A DNA stretch of 43,589 nucleotides, taken from NCBI GenBank assembly GCA_017621755.1, contig JAGASL010000056.1:1-43589 (forward strand). The letters run 5' to 3'. A program made the translations under genes and the position numbers. Below, in pieces: positions 16,836-25,580 of the stretch. Every line of letters begins with the position of its first letter. Position 1 is the first letter of the stretch. The notes below the pieces were generated by a model. It was not told the origin of the DNA, ran no database searches, and saw nothing but the letters and a program-made list of their open reading frames with translations. This DNA is from Clostridia bacterium. GTDB taxonomy: Bacteria > Bacillota > Clostridia > Oscillospirales > CAG-272.

Positions 16836-16865
16836 TTGACAGATCTTGGGTGTATATCGTATAAT
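16836..16865 (+). promoter_or_regulatory. Sigma-A promoter for the yccF-like gene
   Basis: TTGACA (16836-16841), 18-base spacer, TATAAT (16860-16865). It diverges from the FAD gene promoter with 21 bases between the two -35 boxes. Confidence 0.92.
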
Positions 16866-16898
16866 GAAGGTGCCATATTGATCTTAGGAGGTAGCAGT

Positions 16899-17258
16899 AT
16901 GAAATTGATTGGCAACATTCTTTGGTTCCTTTTGACCGGTCTGGCCACCGCCCTTTCCTGGCTTCTTTTGGGGGTTATATGGTGCATTACCATCATCGGT
17001 ATCCCCTTTGGCCTGCAATGCTTTAAGTTTGCCGGGCTTTCGCTCTTCCCGTTTGGCAAGAAAGCGGTTACCCGCTTTTCTTCCCACCCCATCGCCAATC
17101 TTATCTGGCTGATATTCGGCGGGCTGGGCTTGGCCATTGGCTACGTGCTTTCCGGCGTGGTGTGGTGCATTACCATCATCGGCATTCCCTTCGGCCTGCA
17201 GTGCTTTAAGCTGGCCGGGCTTGCCATTGCCCCCTTCGGCGCCGCAGTTACCCATTAA
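16899..17258 (+). CDS. yccF: YccF-family (DUF307) inner membrane protein
   Basis: 119 residues, hydrophobic, with about four spans. It is built from two similar halves, each containing WCITIIGIPFGLQCFK followed by a Gly-rich helix and PFG; these are the paired YccF domain repeats. At the DNA level the two repeats (near 16979-17029 and 17161-17211) are almost identical. The ATG at 16899 was chosen because AGGAGG lies 9 bases upstream; an in-frame ATG at 16836 would sit on the promoter. The function of the family is unknown. It is a single gene with its own promoter and terminator. Confidence 0.9.
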   Translation: MKLIGNILWFLLTGLATALSWLLLGVIWCITIIGIPFGLQCFKFAGLSLFPFGKKAVTRFSSHPIANLIWLIFGGLGLAIGYVLSGVVWCITIIGIPFGLQCFKLAGLAIAPFGAAVTH

Positions 17259-17270
17259 AATTGAAGAAAA

Positions 17271-17303
17271 ACAGGCGGGGAAAATCCCCGCCTGTGCGCT
17301 TTA
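17271..17303 (+). terminator. Terminator after the yccF-like gene
   Basis: A 10-bp GC-rich perfect stem (17271-17280 with 17286-17295, loop AAAAT) just after the stop codon. The following T stretch is weak (GCGCTTTATT). Confidence 0.75.
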
Positions 17304-17318
17304 TTCACGAAAAAGCAC

Positions 17319-17346
17319 TTGACAAACCGCATTTTCGTGTTACAAT
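17319..17346 (+). promoter_or_regulatory. Sigma-A promoter for the Sel1-repeat gene
   Basis: TTGACA (17319-17324), 16-base spacer, TACAAT (17341-17346), 36 bases before the start codon. Confidence 0.85.
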
Positions 17347-17382
17347 AATAATAGAAGAATAGACCTTTTCGGGGGTAAACAG

Positions 17383-19203
17383 ATGAAGTGTAAAAAGTGC
17401 GGCAGTGAATGGCACTGCGCGGGCAATATCAAGCAATGTCCCTTCTGCCTGCAGGATTGTACCCTGCCGGCCGACGAGATTGAAAGAATGTATACCATGG
17501 CCGAGGCGCTGCCAAGTGAGGATCCTGCTGCTAAAATGCAGGCCTATTTGACTGTTGCTGAATACGGCTATGCGCCGGCCGAGTATCGCCTTGGCACGTG
17601 CTATGAGGATGGAAAGGGCGTTTCGCCAAGCGTTTCGCTTGCCGCGGTCTATTACCGCCTGGCAGCCGAGCAGGGGCATGCCGATGCTGCCTTCCGCCTG
17701 GCTATTCTGCTGCGTGACCGGCACTATGATACGCCAGAGGCAGACCACGCCTATTTCTGGCTGCGCGTAGCGGCCGAGCTGGGTGTGCCCATGGCGCGCT
17801 GCTACCTGGCCGATTGCTATAATCATGGCGAGGGGATTCCGGCCAACCCGATCCGCGCCGCCTATTGGTATACCGCCGCTACTGAGGTGGGCAGCTTTGA
17901 GGCTGCTTATAGCTTAGCCGAGCTGTATCACGAGGGGCGTGGTGTTAAGAAGAACCCTGCCCATGAAAAATACTATGCCGAGATCGCCTATAACGGTGGC
18001 ATCACTGCCGCCGATAAGCTGATCCGCGGGCTGGACGGCGTGTTCTCTGAGGTGCCGCCGCGTATTGAGATCAAGAACCGCAACGAGGATCGCTTTGAGC
18101 TTGGCTTCCGCGCTTATAAGGAGGGCAAGTATGCTGTTGCCGCGCTGATGTACAGCCTGGCAGCAAAGGACGGCTTTGCCCGCGCGCAGAACAATCTGGG
18201 CGTATGTCTGGAGCGTGGCCACGGTGTGCCGCAGGATGAAAAGGCCGCCGTTGTCTGGTACGATCTGGCTGCCAAGGGTGGCTACCAGATGGCCTGGCTG
18301 AACCTGGGTGATTGCTATCGCTACGGCCGTGGCGTACAGGCAGATGAGGCAAAGGCCTTCTCCTGCTACCTCACCGCTGCCGAGAACGGCCATGCTCGTG
18401 CCCAGTACGTGGTTGGTAACTGCTATTTTGATGCCCAGCTGGTCGATCGTAACATGCCCGAGGCGATGAAGTGGTATGAACGCTCTGCCCTGCAGGGCTA
18501 TGGCGAGGCGATGGAAAAGATCAACAGCATCCGCGCCGATATGACCGAGCTGTATAACTACGGTGTCAACGCCTATGAAAAGGGCAAGTATGAGGATGCC
18601 GTGCGCTTCTACACCATCGCGGCCGAATGCGGCCACCGTGGCGCGCAGTGCAACCTGGGCTATTGCTACCAGCAGGGCCAGGGCTGCGAAAAGAACGACC
18701 GTCTTGCCGTTCGCTACTACCAAAAGGCAGCCGACCAGGAAAGCGGCATTGCCGAGCTGAATCTGGCCTTCTGCTACCTGCGTGGTGAGGGCGGCCTGCC
18801 GTATAGCTACAAAAAGGCAAACGACTATCTGCACCGCGCCCTGCGCCATGGCGTTGCCCAGGCCCAGGAGGTGCTGGATGAAAATAAAGAGCGCCGTAAG
18901 AGGAAGATCGCGCAAAAGATCTACGCTGCCTCTGCCGCTATGCTGGCACGCGGGGCAGAGAACGCGGGCGAGGCACTTCGCTTCCGCCGTATTGCGGCCC
19001 AGCTGGGTAACCCCCGTGCCATGTGCGCCTTAGCCTGCCACTATGAATTTGGCTTTGGCGTTCCCATGGATGAGGATGCTGCCCTTGCTTGGTTTGAGCG
19101 GGCGCGTGCTGCTGGCTTTATGAATGCTAGCCGCATGAAGGGCGCAACGCTGAAGCTGGTACATCAGACCATGGCCTTCCGCCGCCCAAGTGAACAAAAA
19201 TAA
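17383..19203 (+). CDS. Zinc-ribbon plus Sel1-repeat (TPR-like) protein
   Basis: 606 residues. The N-terminus is a small zinc ribbon with Cys pairs 3/6 and 19/22 (CKKC, CPFC). Eleven or twelve Sel1-type repeats of about 36 residues follow, recognisable by the pattern LGxCYxxGxGVxxDxxKAxxWYxxAAxxGxxxA, for example around residues 67-100, 139-172, 272-343 and 418-450. Two repeats (EGKYAVAALMYSLAA, KGKYEDAVRFYTIAA) are closer to ordinary TPRs. There is no signal peptide or membrane span, so it is cytoplasmic. Sel1 repeats build protein-binding solenoids; the partner is unknown. It is a single-gene transcription unit with its own promoter and terminator. The ribosome site GGGGG is unusual. Confidence 0.9.
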   Translation: MKCKKCGSEWHCAGNIKQCPFCLQDCTLPADEIERMYTMAEALPSEDPAAKMQAYLTVAEYGYAPAEYRLGTCYEDGKGVSPSVSLAAVYYRLAAEQGHADAAFRLAILLRDRHYDTPEADHAYFWLRVAAELGVPMARCYLADCYNHGEGIPANPIRAAYWYTAATEVGSFEAAYSLAELYHEGRGVKKNPAHEKYYAEIAYNGGITAADKLIRGLDGVFSEVPPRIEIKNRNEDRFELGFRAYKEGKYAVAALMYSLAAKDGFARAQNNLGVCLERGHGVPQDEKAAVVWYDLAAKGGYQMAWLNLGDCYRYGRGVQADEAKAFSCYLTAAENGHARAQYVVGNCYFDAQLVDRNMPEAMKWYERSALQGYGEAMEKINSIRADMTELYNYGVNAYEKGKYEDAVRFYTIAAECGHRGAQCNLGYCYQQGQGCEKNDRLAVRYYQKAADQESGIAELNLAFCYLRGEGGLPYSYKKANDYLHRALRHGVAQAQEVLDENKERRKRKIAQKIYAASAAMLARGAENAGEALRFRRIAAQLGNPRAMCALACHYEFGFGVPMDEDAALAWFERARAAGFMNASRMKGATLKLVHQTMAFRRPSEQK

Positions 19204-19210
19204 TACGTAG

Positions 19211-19243
19211 GTACCGAGAGCAAGTGCTCTCGGTACTGCTTTT
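19211..19243 (+). terminator. Terminator after the Sel1-repeat gene
   Basis: Inverted repeat 19211-19222 with 19225-19236 (GTACCGAGAGCA arm), followed by TGCTTTTG. Stem strong, T tract short. Confidence 0.82.
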
Positions 19244-19285
19244 GTGTAAAAATTAAGAAGAATGTGAAAAAATGTACAATAGGGC

Positions 19286-19314
19286 TTGAAAAATCTCTTC
19301 CTTTCGTATATAAT
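19286..19314 (+). promoter_or_regulatory. Sigma-A promoter for argS-yebC
   Basis: TTGAAA (19286-19291), 17-base spacer, TATAAT (19309-19314), 42 bases before the argS start. Confidence 0.85.
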
Positions 19315-19356
19315 AATATAGTTAGTTAATTGTGTATCGAAGAAAAAGGAGTAGGT

Positions 19357-21066
19357 ATGCTTACGTTGAAGAAAAAGACCGCCGAGGCGCTTGCCGCCGC
19401 TGCCGGTTCCTGTTTCCCCGCCGTTGCCTTAACGGCAGATGAGATTGCTACGATGCTTGAGTATCCACCGGATGCCGCGATGGGCGACCTGGCGCTTCCT
19501 TGCTTTAAGCTCAGCCGTGTGCTGCGCGCGGCACCGCCGCAGATCGCCGCAGCGCTTGGTGGTAGCTTTTCCTGCCCCGAGATCGCCCGTACCGAGGTGG
19601 CCGGCGGCTATCTGAACTTCTTTGTTGACCGTGCCGCCTTTTCTGCCCGTGTGATCGGCACCATCCTTGCCGAGGGGGATATGTACGGCTCCCCCCGCAC
19701 GGGAGAGGGGAAAACGGTGGTGCTGGACTATTCCTCCCCCAACGTGGCCAAGCCCTTCCATATCGGCCACCTGGGCACCACGGTCATCGGCCATTCCTTA
19801 AAGCTGCTGCATGAGTTTGCCGGCTACCACTGTGTGGGCATCAACCACCTGGGTGACTGGGGTACGCAGTTTGGTAAGCTGATCGTGGCCTACCGCAAAT
19901 GGGGCTCGCGTGAGGCGGTTGAGGCCGGCGAGATCGATGAGCTGGTGCGCCTGTACGTCCTCTTCCACGCTGAGGAGGAAAAGGATCCTTCGCTTGGCGA
20001 TGCTGCGCGTGCTGAGTTTGCGAAGCTAGAGGCGCATGATGAAGAGAATATCGCGCTGTGGAAATGGTTTATCGAGATCAGTCTGCGCGAATACCAAAAG
20101 ACCTACGGCCAGCTGGGCATCTCGTTTGATTCCTACAACGGCGAAAGCTTCTATACCGATAAAATGCCCCGCCAGCTGGAGGTCATGCGTGAAAAGAACC
20201 TGCTCACGCTGGATGATGGGGCCTCGGTCGTCAACCTGGATGCCTACAACATGCCCGTTTGCCTGATCTTAAAGCGGGATGGCTCTACCCTGTACCCCAC
20301 GCGTGATATCGCCGCGGCGGTATACCGCAAGGAGACCTATGATTTTGAAAAGTGCATCTACGTTACCTCTGCCGGGCAGAGTCTGCATTTTGCCCAGTGG
20401 TTTAAGGTGATTGAGCTGATGGGCTACGAATGGGCAGACCGCCTAGTGCACGTGCCCTATGGCACCGTCAGCATCAACGGTGCGAAGCTGGCTACCAGAA
20501 CCGGCAACGTAGTGCTGTTGAAGGACCTGTTCGCCCAGGCGATCGAGAAGGCACGTGCCATCACGCTGGAGAAAAATCCGAACACCGAAAACCCGGATGA
20601 AATTGCCGAGGCGGTTGGTGTGGGTGCCATCGTGTTCCACTACCTTTCCAATAACCGCATGCGGGATATCAACTTCGTCTTAGAGGATGCGCTCTCCTTT
20701 GACGGGAACACCGGCCCATATGCGCAGTACACCTACGCCCGTACCGCCAGCATTCTGGAAAAGGCAGGCACGGTCGGCGAGATGAAGCCCTATGAGATGG
20801 TAGAGGCCGAGACGGCACTCTGCAAAACGCTGGCCACCTTCCCAGAGACCATTAACGCCTCGCTTGCCGAATACGAGCCCTCGTACGTCACGCGCTACAT
20901 TTTAGACCTGTGTGCGGCGTTCAACCGCTTCTATCACGATTGCCAGATCATCACCTGTAAGGACGAAGATGCCCGTGCCGGGCGCATTGCCATGACGCAG
21001 GCCGTGCATACCGTGCTTGGCCGCGCGCTGGGGCTGATCTGTATGAAGACTACCGAGAAGATTTAA
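19357..21066 (+). CDS. argS: Arginine--tRNA ligase
   Basis: 569 residues from the ATG at 19357, which follows AAAGGAG; an upstream in-frame ATG at 19330 lies between promoter and ribosome site and is rejected. Class I synthetase that charges tRNA-Arg. Visible are the N-terminal additional domain (Add-1), the motif SSPNVAKPFHIGHL carrying the HIGH signature (about 126-139), the catalytic-domain pattern LKRDGSTLYPTRDIA (about 304-318), the KMSKS-equivalent region KLATRTGNVV (about 380-389), and the anticodon-binding DALR domain (from about 450), including YAQYTYARTASIL. The canonical lysine-rich KMSKS is relaxed, as is common in ArgRS. Confidence 0.96.
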   Translation: MLTLKKKTAEALAAAAGSCFPAVALTADEIATMLEYPPDAAMGDLALPCFKLSRVLRAAPPQIAAALGGSFSCPEIARTEVAGGYLNFFVDRAAFSARVIGTILAEGDMYGSPRTGEGKTVVLDYSSPNVAKPFHIGHLGTTVIGHSLKLLHEFAGYHCVGINHLGDWGTQFGKLIVAYRKWGSREAVEAGEIDELVRLYVLFHAEEEKDPSLGDAARAEFAKLEAHDEENIALWKWFIEISLREYQKTYGQLGISFDSYNGESFYTDKMPRQLEVMREKNLLTLDDGASVVNLDAYNMPVCLILKRDGSTLYPTRDIAAAVYRKETYDFEKCIYVTSAGQSLHFAQWFKVIELMGYEWADRLVHVPYGTVSINGAKLATRTGNVVLLKDLFAQAIEKARAITLEKNPNTENPDEIAEAVGVGAIVFHYLSNNRMRDINFVLEDALSFDGNTGPYAQYTYARTASILEKAGTVGEMKPYEMVEAETALCKTLATFPETINASLAEYEPSYVTRYILDLCAAFNRFYHDCQIITCKDEDARAGRIAMTQAVHTVLGRALGLICMKTTEKI

Positions 21067-21078
21067 GGAGAAAGAGAT

Positions 21079-21804
21079 ATGTCGGGACATAGCAAATGGA
21101 ATAACATTAAGCATAAGAAGGAAAAGACCGATGCCGCCAAGGCCGGTATCTTCACCAAGATCGGCAAGGAGATCGCTGTGGCCGTTCGTGCCGGCGGTGG
21201 AGACCCGAACAGCAACAGCAAGCTGCGCGAGCTGATCGCCAAGGCAAAGGCCAACAACGTGCCCAACGATAACATCGATCGCGCGATCAAAAAGTCGCTT
21301 GAAAAGGACGGCGCCGTATACGAGGAAATGACCTACGAGGGCTACGGCCCCGGCGGCGTTGCCGTGATCGTAGAGGCCGCTACCGATTCTAAAAACCGTA
21401 CGGCAGGTGACGTGCGCCACTTCTTTAGCAAGTATGGCGGCAACCTGGGTGCGATGGGCTGCGTTTCCTACCTCTTCTCTGAAAAGGGTGTGATCATCGT
21501 TGCCGATGAGGATGCCGAGATCGAGGAGGATAAGCTGATGGAGGACGCGCTGGAGGCCGGCGCTACCGATTTTGAGGGCAGCGAGAATCTTTACGAGATC
21601 TATACCGAGCCGGATGACGTTTATGCCATCAGCGAGGCGCTGACGGCCAAGGGCTACCCGATCGCCTCTGCCGAGCGCGCGAAGGTCCCCTCTACCTACG
21701 TCACGCTGGAAAGCCAGGATGATATTGACAATATGCAGAACCTGCTGGATAAGCTGGAGGATAACGACGATATAACCAACGTGTATCACAACTGGGAGAG
21801 CTAA
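21079..21804 (+). CDS. yebC: YebC/PmpR-family regulator
   Basis: 241 residues, standard length. It opens with the family signature MSGHSKWNNIKHKKEKTDA and continues with the F-T-K-I-x-K-E-I and NIDRAIKK segments, then the YEGYGPGG motif (about residues 82-89), all diagnostic. Members are cytoplasmic: some bind promoters as regulators, and recent work on the family links them to ribosome pausing relief. Which applies here is not shown. It sits 12 bases after argS with AAGGAG as ribosome site, so it is co-transcribed. Confidence 0.95.
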   Translation: MSGHSKWNNIKHKKEKTDAAKAGIFTKIGKEIAVAVRAGGGDPNSNSKLRELIAKAKANNVPNDNIDRAIKKSLEKDGAVYEEMTYEGYGPGGVAVIVEAATDSKNRTAGDVRHFFSKYGGNLGAMGCVSYLFSEKGVIIVADEDAEIEEDKLMEDALEAGATDFEGSENLYEIYTEPDDVYAISEALTAKGYPIASAERAKVPSTYVTLESQDDIDNMQNLLDKLEDNDDITNVYHNWES

Positions 21805-21811
21805 GTCTCTT

Positions 21812-23155
21812 CTAAGCTGGAGGGCGCGGGGTGCTGAAGGGCACCCCGCTTTTTTTTTGCCCGGCGGGCAGCAGCTCGGCAGATAGAGAAACGATTCGAT
21901 TTCGCTGACGCCACAGCAGCACCAGATTGCAGATCGTCATTACCGCCAGCAGCAGGTCACAGGCCTTCCAAACAAAGGCGGGGGTGCTGATGGCCCCCAG
22001 CAGCAGGCTGGCGCCAAAGGCAAAGAGAAACAGCCGCCCGGCCCCCCGCGCGCGTGTCAGGCTGCCAAGGCAGACCTGGGCGTAAAAGGCCTGGCACAGC
22101 ACCGTGGCGTAGGCAAAAAAGAAGAGCAGCAGGGAAAGCAGCGCACCGCTTGCCTGCCCAAACACAGAAGAAAAGGCCAGGCGCACCAGCGAAGCACCGC
22201 TATGGCCGGCCGGCAGTGTGGGCAGGGCAGATAAGAGCGCCAGCGCGGTCAGCGTGCAGATCACCGTGGTGTCCACAAATACCTCTAAGATACCAAACAG
22301 CCCCTGCCGCGCGGGCGTTTGCGCGGCGGCTGTCACGTGTGCCATAGGCGAGGTGCCGCACCCGCCCTCGTTTGACATCAGCCCCCGCGCCGCGCCCACC
22401 CGCATCGCGCGGGCAGAAAAAAAGCCAAGCCCACCGCCCGCCGCAGCAGCGGGGGAAAAGGCCTCACGCAGGATGGTGGCCACCACCCCCGGCAGCGCGG
22501 CGCGGTGCGAGACGATCACCGCCAGCGTGGCGGCCACGTAGGCAAAGCACATCAGGGGCACTAAGCGTGCCGTGAGCGCCGAAATGCGCTGACCGCCCCC
22601 CGCAATGACCGGCAGCGAAAGCAGCACCAGCAGCCCGCCGCACACGGCCGGCGAAAGCGAAAAGCTATCAAAGAGGCACTCGGCCACCGCGTTGGCCTGC
22701 ACAGCCCCGCCTATCAGCAGGGTGTAGCCCAGGCAAAGCAGGGCAAACAGACTGCCAAGTGGGGCAAGCCCGGCTACGCGCATCGAATAGGGTGTGCCCC
22801 CCCGATAGCCGCCATGGCCATCCGGCCGGCGGTCAGCCATCGAGAGGGTGATCTCGGCATACTTCAATATCATAGCGGAAAGCGAGCAAAGCCACATCCA
22901 AAAAACGGAACCGGCGCCACCGGTGGTAATGGCGATGGCTACGCCGGTGATGTTGCCAACCCCCACCGTGCCGGCCAGCGCCATCCAGGTCGCCCGCAGC
23001 GAGGCACCGCTGCCCGAAAACAGCAGCCGCGCCGTGCGCAGGGGGTGGCGAAAGGGAAAGCAGCGCAGGCGTAGGATAAAATACAGGCCAAGCAGCAGCA
23101 GCGCCACCGGCATGGCGCCGGTCAGTAGCCCTGCGAAATAGGAAAGAAACGGCAT
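21812..23155 (-). CDS. Sodium:alanine (AGCS-family) symporter
   Basis: 447 residues with about ten to eleven membrane spans. Diagnostic AGCS motifs are GTVGVGNITGVA (about 63-74), GGAGSVFWMW, the segment with KYAEI, and SNEGGCGTSPMAHVTA (about 265-280). These proteins import alanine, glycine or related amino acids with sodium. The ribosome site is AAGGAG, 8 bases before the ATG. The last 14 residues are encoded by the hairpin that terminates yebC on the other strand, so the tail is probably not conserved. It stands alone behind a terminator (23204-23236) that closes the upstream polysaccharide cluster. I found no convincing promoter of its own. Confidence 0.93.
   Translation of the reverse strand: MPFLSYFAGLLTGAMPVALLLLGLYFILRLRCFPFRHPLRTARLLFSGSGASLRATWMALAGTVGVGNITGVAIAITTGGAGSVFWMWLCSLSAMILKYAEITLSMADRRPDGHGGYRGGTPYSMRVAGLAPLGSLFALLCLGYTLLIGGAVQANAVAECLFDSFSLSPAVCGGLLVLLSLPVIAGGGQRISALTARLVPLMCFAYVAATLAVIVSHRAALPGVVATILREAFSPAAAAGGGLGFFSARAMRVGAARGLMSNEGGCGTSPMAHVTAAAQTPARQGLFGILEVFVDTTVICTLTALALLSALPTLPAGHSGASLVRLAFSSVFGQASGALLSLLLFFFAYATVLCQAFYAQVCLGSLTRARGAGRLFLFAFGASLLLGAISTPAFVWKACDLLLAVMTICNLVLLWRQRNRIVSLSAELLPAGQKKSGVPFSTPRPPA
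21826..21858 (+). terminator. Terminator after yebC, inside the 3' end of the converging symporter gene
   Basis: A perfect 9-bp stem (GCGGGGTGC, 21826-21834, with 21841-21849), six-base loop, then nine T. The region also encodes the last residues of the minus-strand AGCS gene. Confidence 0.92.
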
Positions 23156-23203
23156 GATCGGTCTCCTTTTTTCCTATCTTATGCACCGTTTTCACAGCCT
23201 ATG

Positions 23204-23236
23204 AAAAAAGAGCCGCAGGCAAGTCCCGTGGCTCTT
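23204..23236 (-). terminator. Terminator after the polysaccharide cluster
   Basis: On the minus strand AAGAGCC pairs with GGCTCTT, with further pairing inside, followed by TTTTTT. It lies immediately after the stop codon of the pyruvyl transferase-like gene. Confidence 0.88.
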
Positions 23237-23239
23237 AGA

Positions 23240-24334
23240 TCAATGGCATATAGCTTGTAAGAAAGTGCGCGAGCGCTCGATCGCCCCCTGCATTCTTGCG
23301 TGGGCCGCGGTAAAATCGGCCTCCCCCACACCAAGCGGCTCCTTGCCCGGGTACACGGCATGGTTGGCAAGCCCAGTTGCCTGCAAAAGGGAAAGCAGGC
23401 GGGAATTGGTGTTGTCCTCCCCCGGGTCAAGCGCCGTGAAAAACGGCCGCTCGAACAGAATAGAGAACGAGGTGCCGTGAAAGGAATCGGTCAGCACGCA
23501 GGTTGCCCCGCGGATATAGCCAAGAAATTCCTCAGGCGAGGCATTCGAGCGAATGCGCGTGCCGCGGTAGCGGGCATCGCCTAAGATGGACTTGCTGATC
23601 GAGACGATCGGCAGGCCCAGCCTGGCCGAAAGCTTGTCAGCCAGGGCGCGCATATAGGGGTAATTCATCAGGTTGTAGACCAGTATATAGTCGCCCTTTT
23701 CGCGCGGCGCGGTGGCCAGCGACTCCCATTCGGTGGGGGAAAGAAGCCACACCGGGTCAACCGTGTGGGGGCATTCCCGCCCCAGCAACTCGGAAAGATA
23801 GGCGGCGGCATCCCCCTCGCGCAGCGAGATGGCCGAAAAATCTGCAAGCAGGGAAAGCGGCTTCTCGCCCCAGGCGGCAAAGCCGGCAAGCGAGCCCATG
23901 CTGGCCGCATAGGCAAATTTCTTCTGCTCGGTGGCAAAATCCAGCAGGTAGGTGGTATCCCCCCTGTGGCAGGCGGGGTTCAGCACCTGGTCGCTACCGG
24001 TGATCAGGCAGCGGTAGTCTGCGGCCACAGCACCGATCGTTTCCTTCGTGCAGCGGGGGGAAAGAGACAGGTGCTCGCGCCAAAAGCGTGTAAAGCCGCG
24101 GCGCCGGCGCCGGCGGCAAAGGCTGTTCAGATTATGGGCGCCAAAATTGCGCAGCGAGCTGCATTTTCGGTAGCCGCGCACGCGGTATTGATCCTCTATG
24201 GCATCCGGCCGGTAATCTAGCAGGGTCGCCCTGCCGCCCATTTCGTCAATGCTTCGCTGCAGCGCATAGGCCTGCAGCACCGCCCCGTAATTGATGGCGC
24301 TGTGATAGGTCAGTATACCGATCCCGTCAGGCAT
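23240..24334 (-). CDS. Polysaccharide pyruvyl transferase family protein
   Basis: 364 residues. It opens with GILTYHSAINYGAVLQAYAL, the N-terminal signature of PF04230 proteins of the polysaccharide pyruvyl transferase type. Later motifs are ITGSDQVLNP (about 111-120), ISLREGDAAAYL, and CVLTDSFHGTSFSI (about 286-299), all family hallmarks. Established members transfer pyruvate from PEP to glycan sugars as ketals. Arg-rich stretch CRRRRRRGF near residue 73 is notable. It is the last gene of the cluster, with its start overlapping the stop of the O-antigen ligase-like gene by 8 bases. Confidence 0.88.
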   Translation of the reverse strand: MPDGIGILTYHSAINYGAVLQAYALQRSIDEMGGRATLLDYRPDAIEDQYRVRGYRKCSSLRNFGAHNLNSLCRRRRRRGFTRFWREHLSLSPRCTKETIGAVAADYRCLITGSDQVLNPACHRGDTTYLLDFATEQKKFAYAASMGSLAGFAAWGEKPLSLLADFSAISLREGDAAAYLSELLGRECPHTVDPVWLLSPTEWESLATAPREKGDYILVYNLMNYPYMRALADKLSARLGLPIVSISKSILGDARYRGTRIRSNASPEEFLGYIRGATCVLTDSFHGTSFSILFERPFFTALDPGEDNTNSRLLSLLQATGLANHAVYPGKEPLGVGEADFTAAHARMQGAIERSRTFLQAICH

Positions 24335-25580
24335 GGTCAGGCTCCTCTCTCAGGTATGGGATAAAGGCCAGCAGGCAGTAAACGCAAAGCAGGATCTCAT
24401 CATACAGCGGGTTGCCAAAGAAGCCGTAGAAGAGAAAGACCAGCTGCCCGTAGACCGAGAAGCAGAGCAGGTCGTTTTTTCGGTCGCGCCGCAGGGCGCG
24501 AATGGCAGAAACCAGGTTGGTTGCCAAAAAGCCGCCGATCAGCAAAAGCCCCGGTACACCGTTTTCGCAAAGCAGCTGCAAATAGATATTGTGCGCACCA
24601 CCGCCCAAATGACCGTAAAGATCACCGTACAGCTTGATAAATGAGCCGCTGCCTCGCCCAAGAAGCGGGTTTTGTAAAAACAGCGCCCACGTGCGCGGGT
24701 AGATATCTAATCGGCCGCTGGAATAGTAGTCGTTTTCTATGTTGGTCAGCCGGTCGAAAAAGGCAGATAGCGTGTTGGAATGGTGCATAACAAGGAGCAG
24801 GGCGGCTATGCCTGTGACCAAGGCCACGATCATGGCCACACGCTGCCCGGCGCGGCGTGTGTAATAAAAGAGCAAAAACAGCACGCAGATGGCTATGGTA
24901 GCCAAAAAGAGCGAGCGCTTGCTGACCAGCATAATGCCGGTGAGCGATAAAACAAAGACCGCGCCGTACAGCAGCGCGCGAGAGAAGTGCCGCTCCCGCA
25001 GGCGGGAAAGGGTGCGAACAAAGGCCATACCGCTCAGCACCGCCAGCAGGTAGCCGGTGGTAGAGGTGTAGCCGCAAATGCCGGCGGGGCGCTTTTCAAA
25101 ATACTTGTGTGCGTTCATCACTGCATCATAGGCGTTTGGGCGCATGATGTGCTCGTAAAGCGCCACGGTGGCATCCGGTAGCAGCAGCTGCCAGTATACG
25201 CTGGCCAGCACCAGCAGCGAGGAGGCAAACAGCGCCTGGATCAGCAGGCGCATATAGGCGCGGCTGCGGGTGGCCATATATCCCATCAGCAGGCAGAGCA
25301 AAAGGCGCAAAAGAAAGCGCACGCCCTCAGAAAAATCCGGGGTGTAGAGCAGCCCCACCGTGACCCACAGCAGCATGGCGCCGCCCGGCGCCAGAATGCG
25401 CCAATCCAGCACCTCGTGCAGGATGGCAAACAGGCGCAAAACGACCGCCGCGATCAAAAAGAGAAGCGAGGTGAAAGGGAAATTCAACGAGGAAAAGACC
25501 AAAAAAACGCAAAGAAAAAACACTGAAAGATAATCCAGCAGTTGGTTTTCTCGTTCTCTTGGCAGGGTGCCTTCTATCAT
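24327..25580 (-). CDS. O-antigen ligase/polymerase-like membrane protein (Wzy_C)
   Basis: 417 residues, roughly ten to twelve membrane spans. The large extracytoplasmic loop near residues 275-345 contains YYSSGRLDIYPRTWALF and LLGRGSGSF, then AHNIYLQLLCENGVPG, which is the Wzy_C / O-antigen ligase signature. Proteins of this type polymerise or ligate undecaprenyl-linked oligosaccharides. In a Gram-positive context a repeat-unit polymerase or a teichoic-type glycan ligase is more likely than an LPS ligase. Its start overlaps the upstream glycosyltransferase stop (ATGA) and it overlaps the downstream gene, so the set is one operon. Confidence 0.88.
   Translation of the reverse strand: MIEGTLPRERENQLLDYLSVFFLCVFLVFSSLNFPFTSLLFLIAAVVLRLFAILHEVLDWRILAPGGAMLLWVTVGLLYTPDFSEGVRFLLRLLLCLLMGYMATRSRAYMRLLIQALFASSLLVLASVYWQLLLPDATVALYEHIMRPNAYDAVMNAHKYFEKRPAGICGYTSTTGYLLAVLSGMAFVRTLSRLRERHFSRALLYGAVFVLSLTGIMLVSKRSLFLATIAICVLFLLFYYTRRAGQRVAMIVALVTGIAALLLVMHHSNTLSAFFDRLTNIENDYYSSGRLDIYPRTWALFLQNPLLGRGSGSFIKLYGDLYGHLGGGAHNIYLQLLCENGVPGLLLIGGFLATNLVSAIRALRRDRKNDLLCFSVYGQLVFLFYGFFGNPLYDEILLCVYCLLAFIPYLREEPDHA

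Noticed and set aside
16836..16898. Upstream in-frame ATG for the yccF-like gene
   Set aside because: It coincides with the -35 box of a consensus promoter; the ATG at 16899 has an AGGAGG site.
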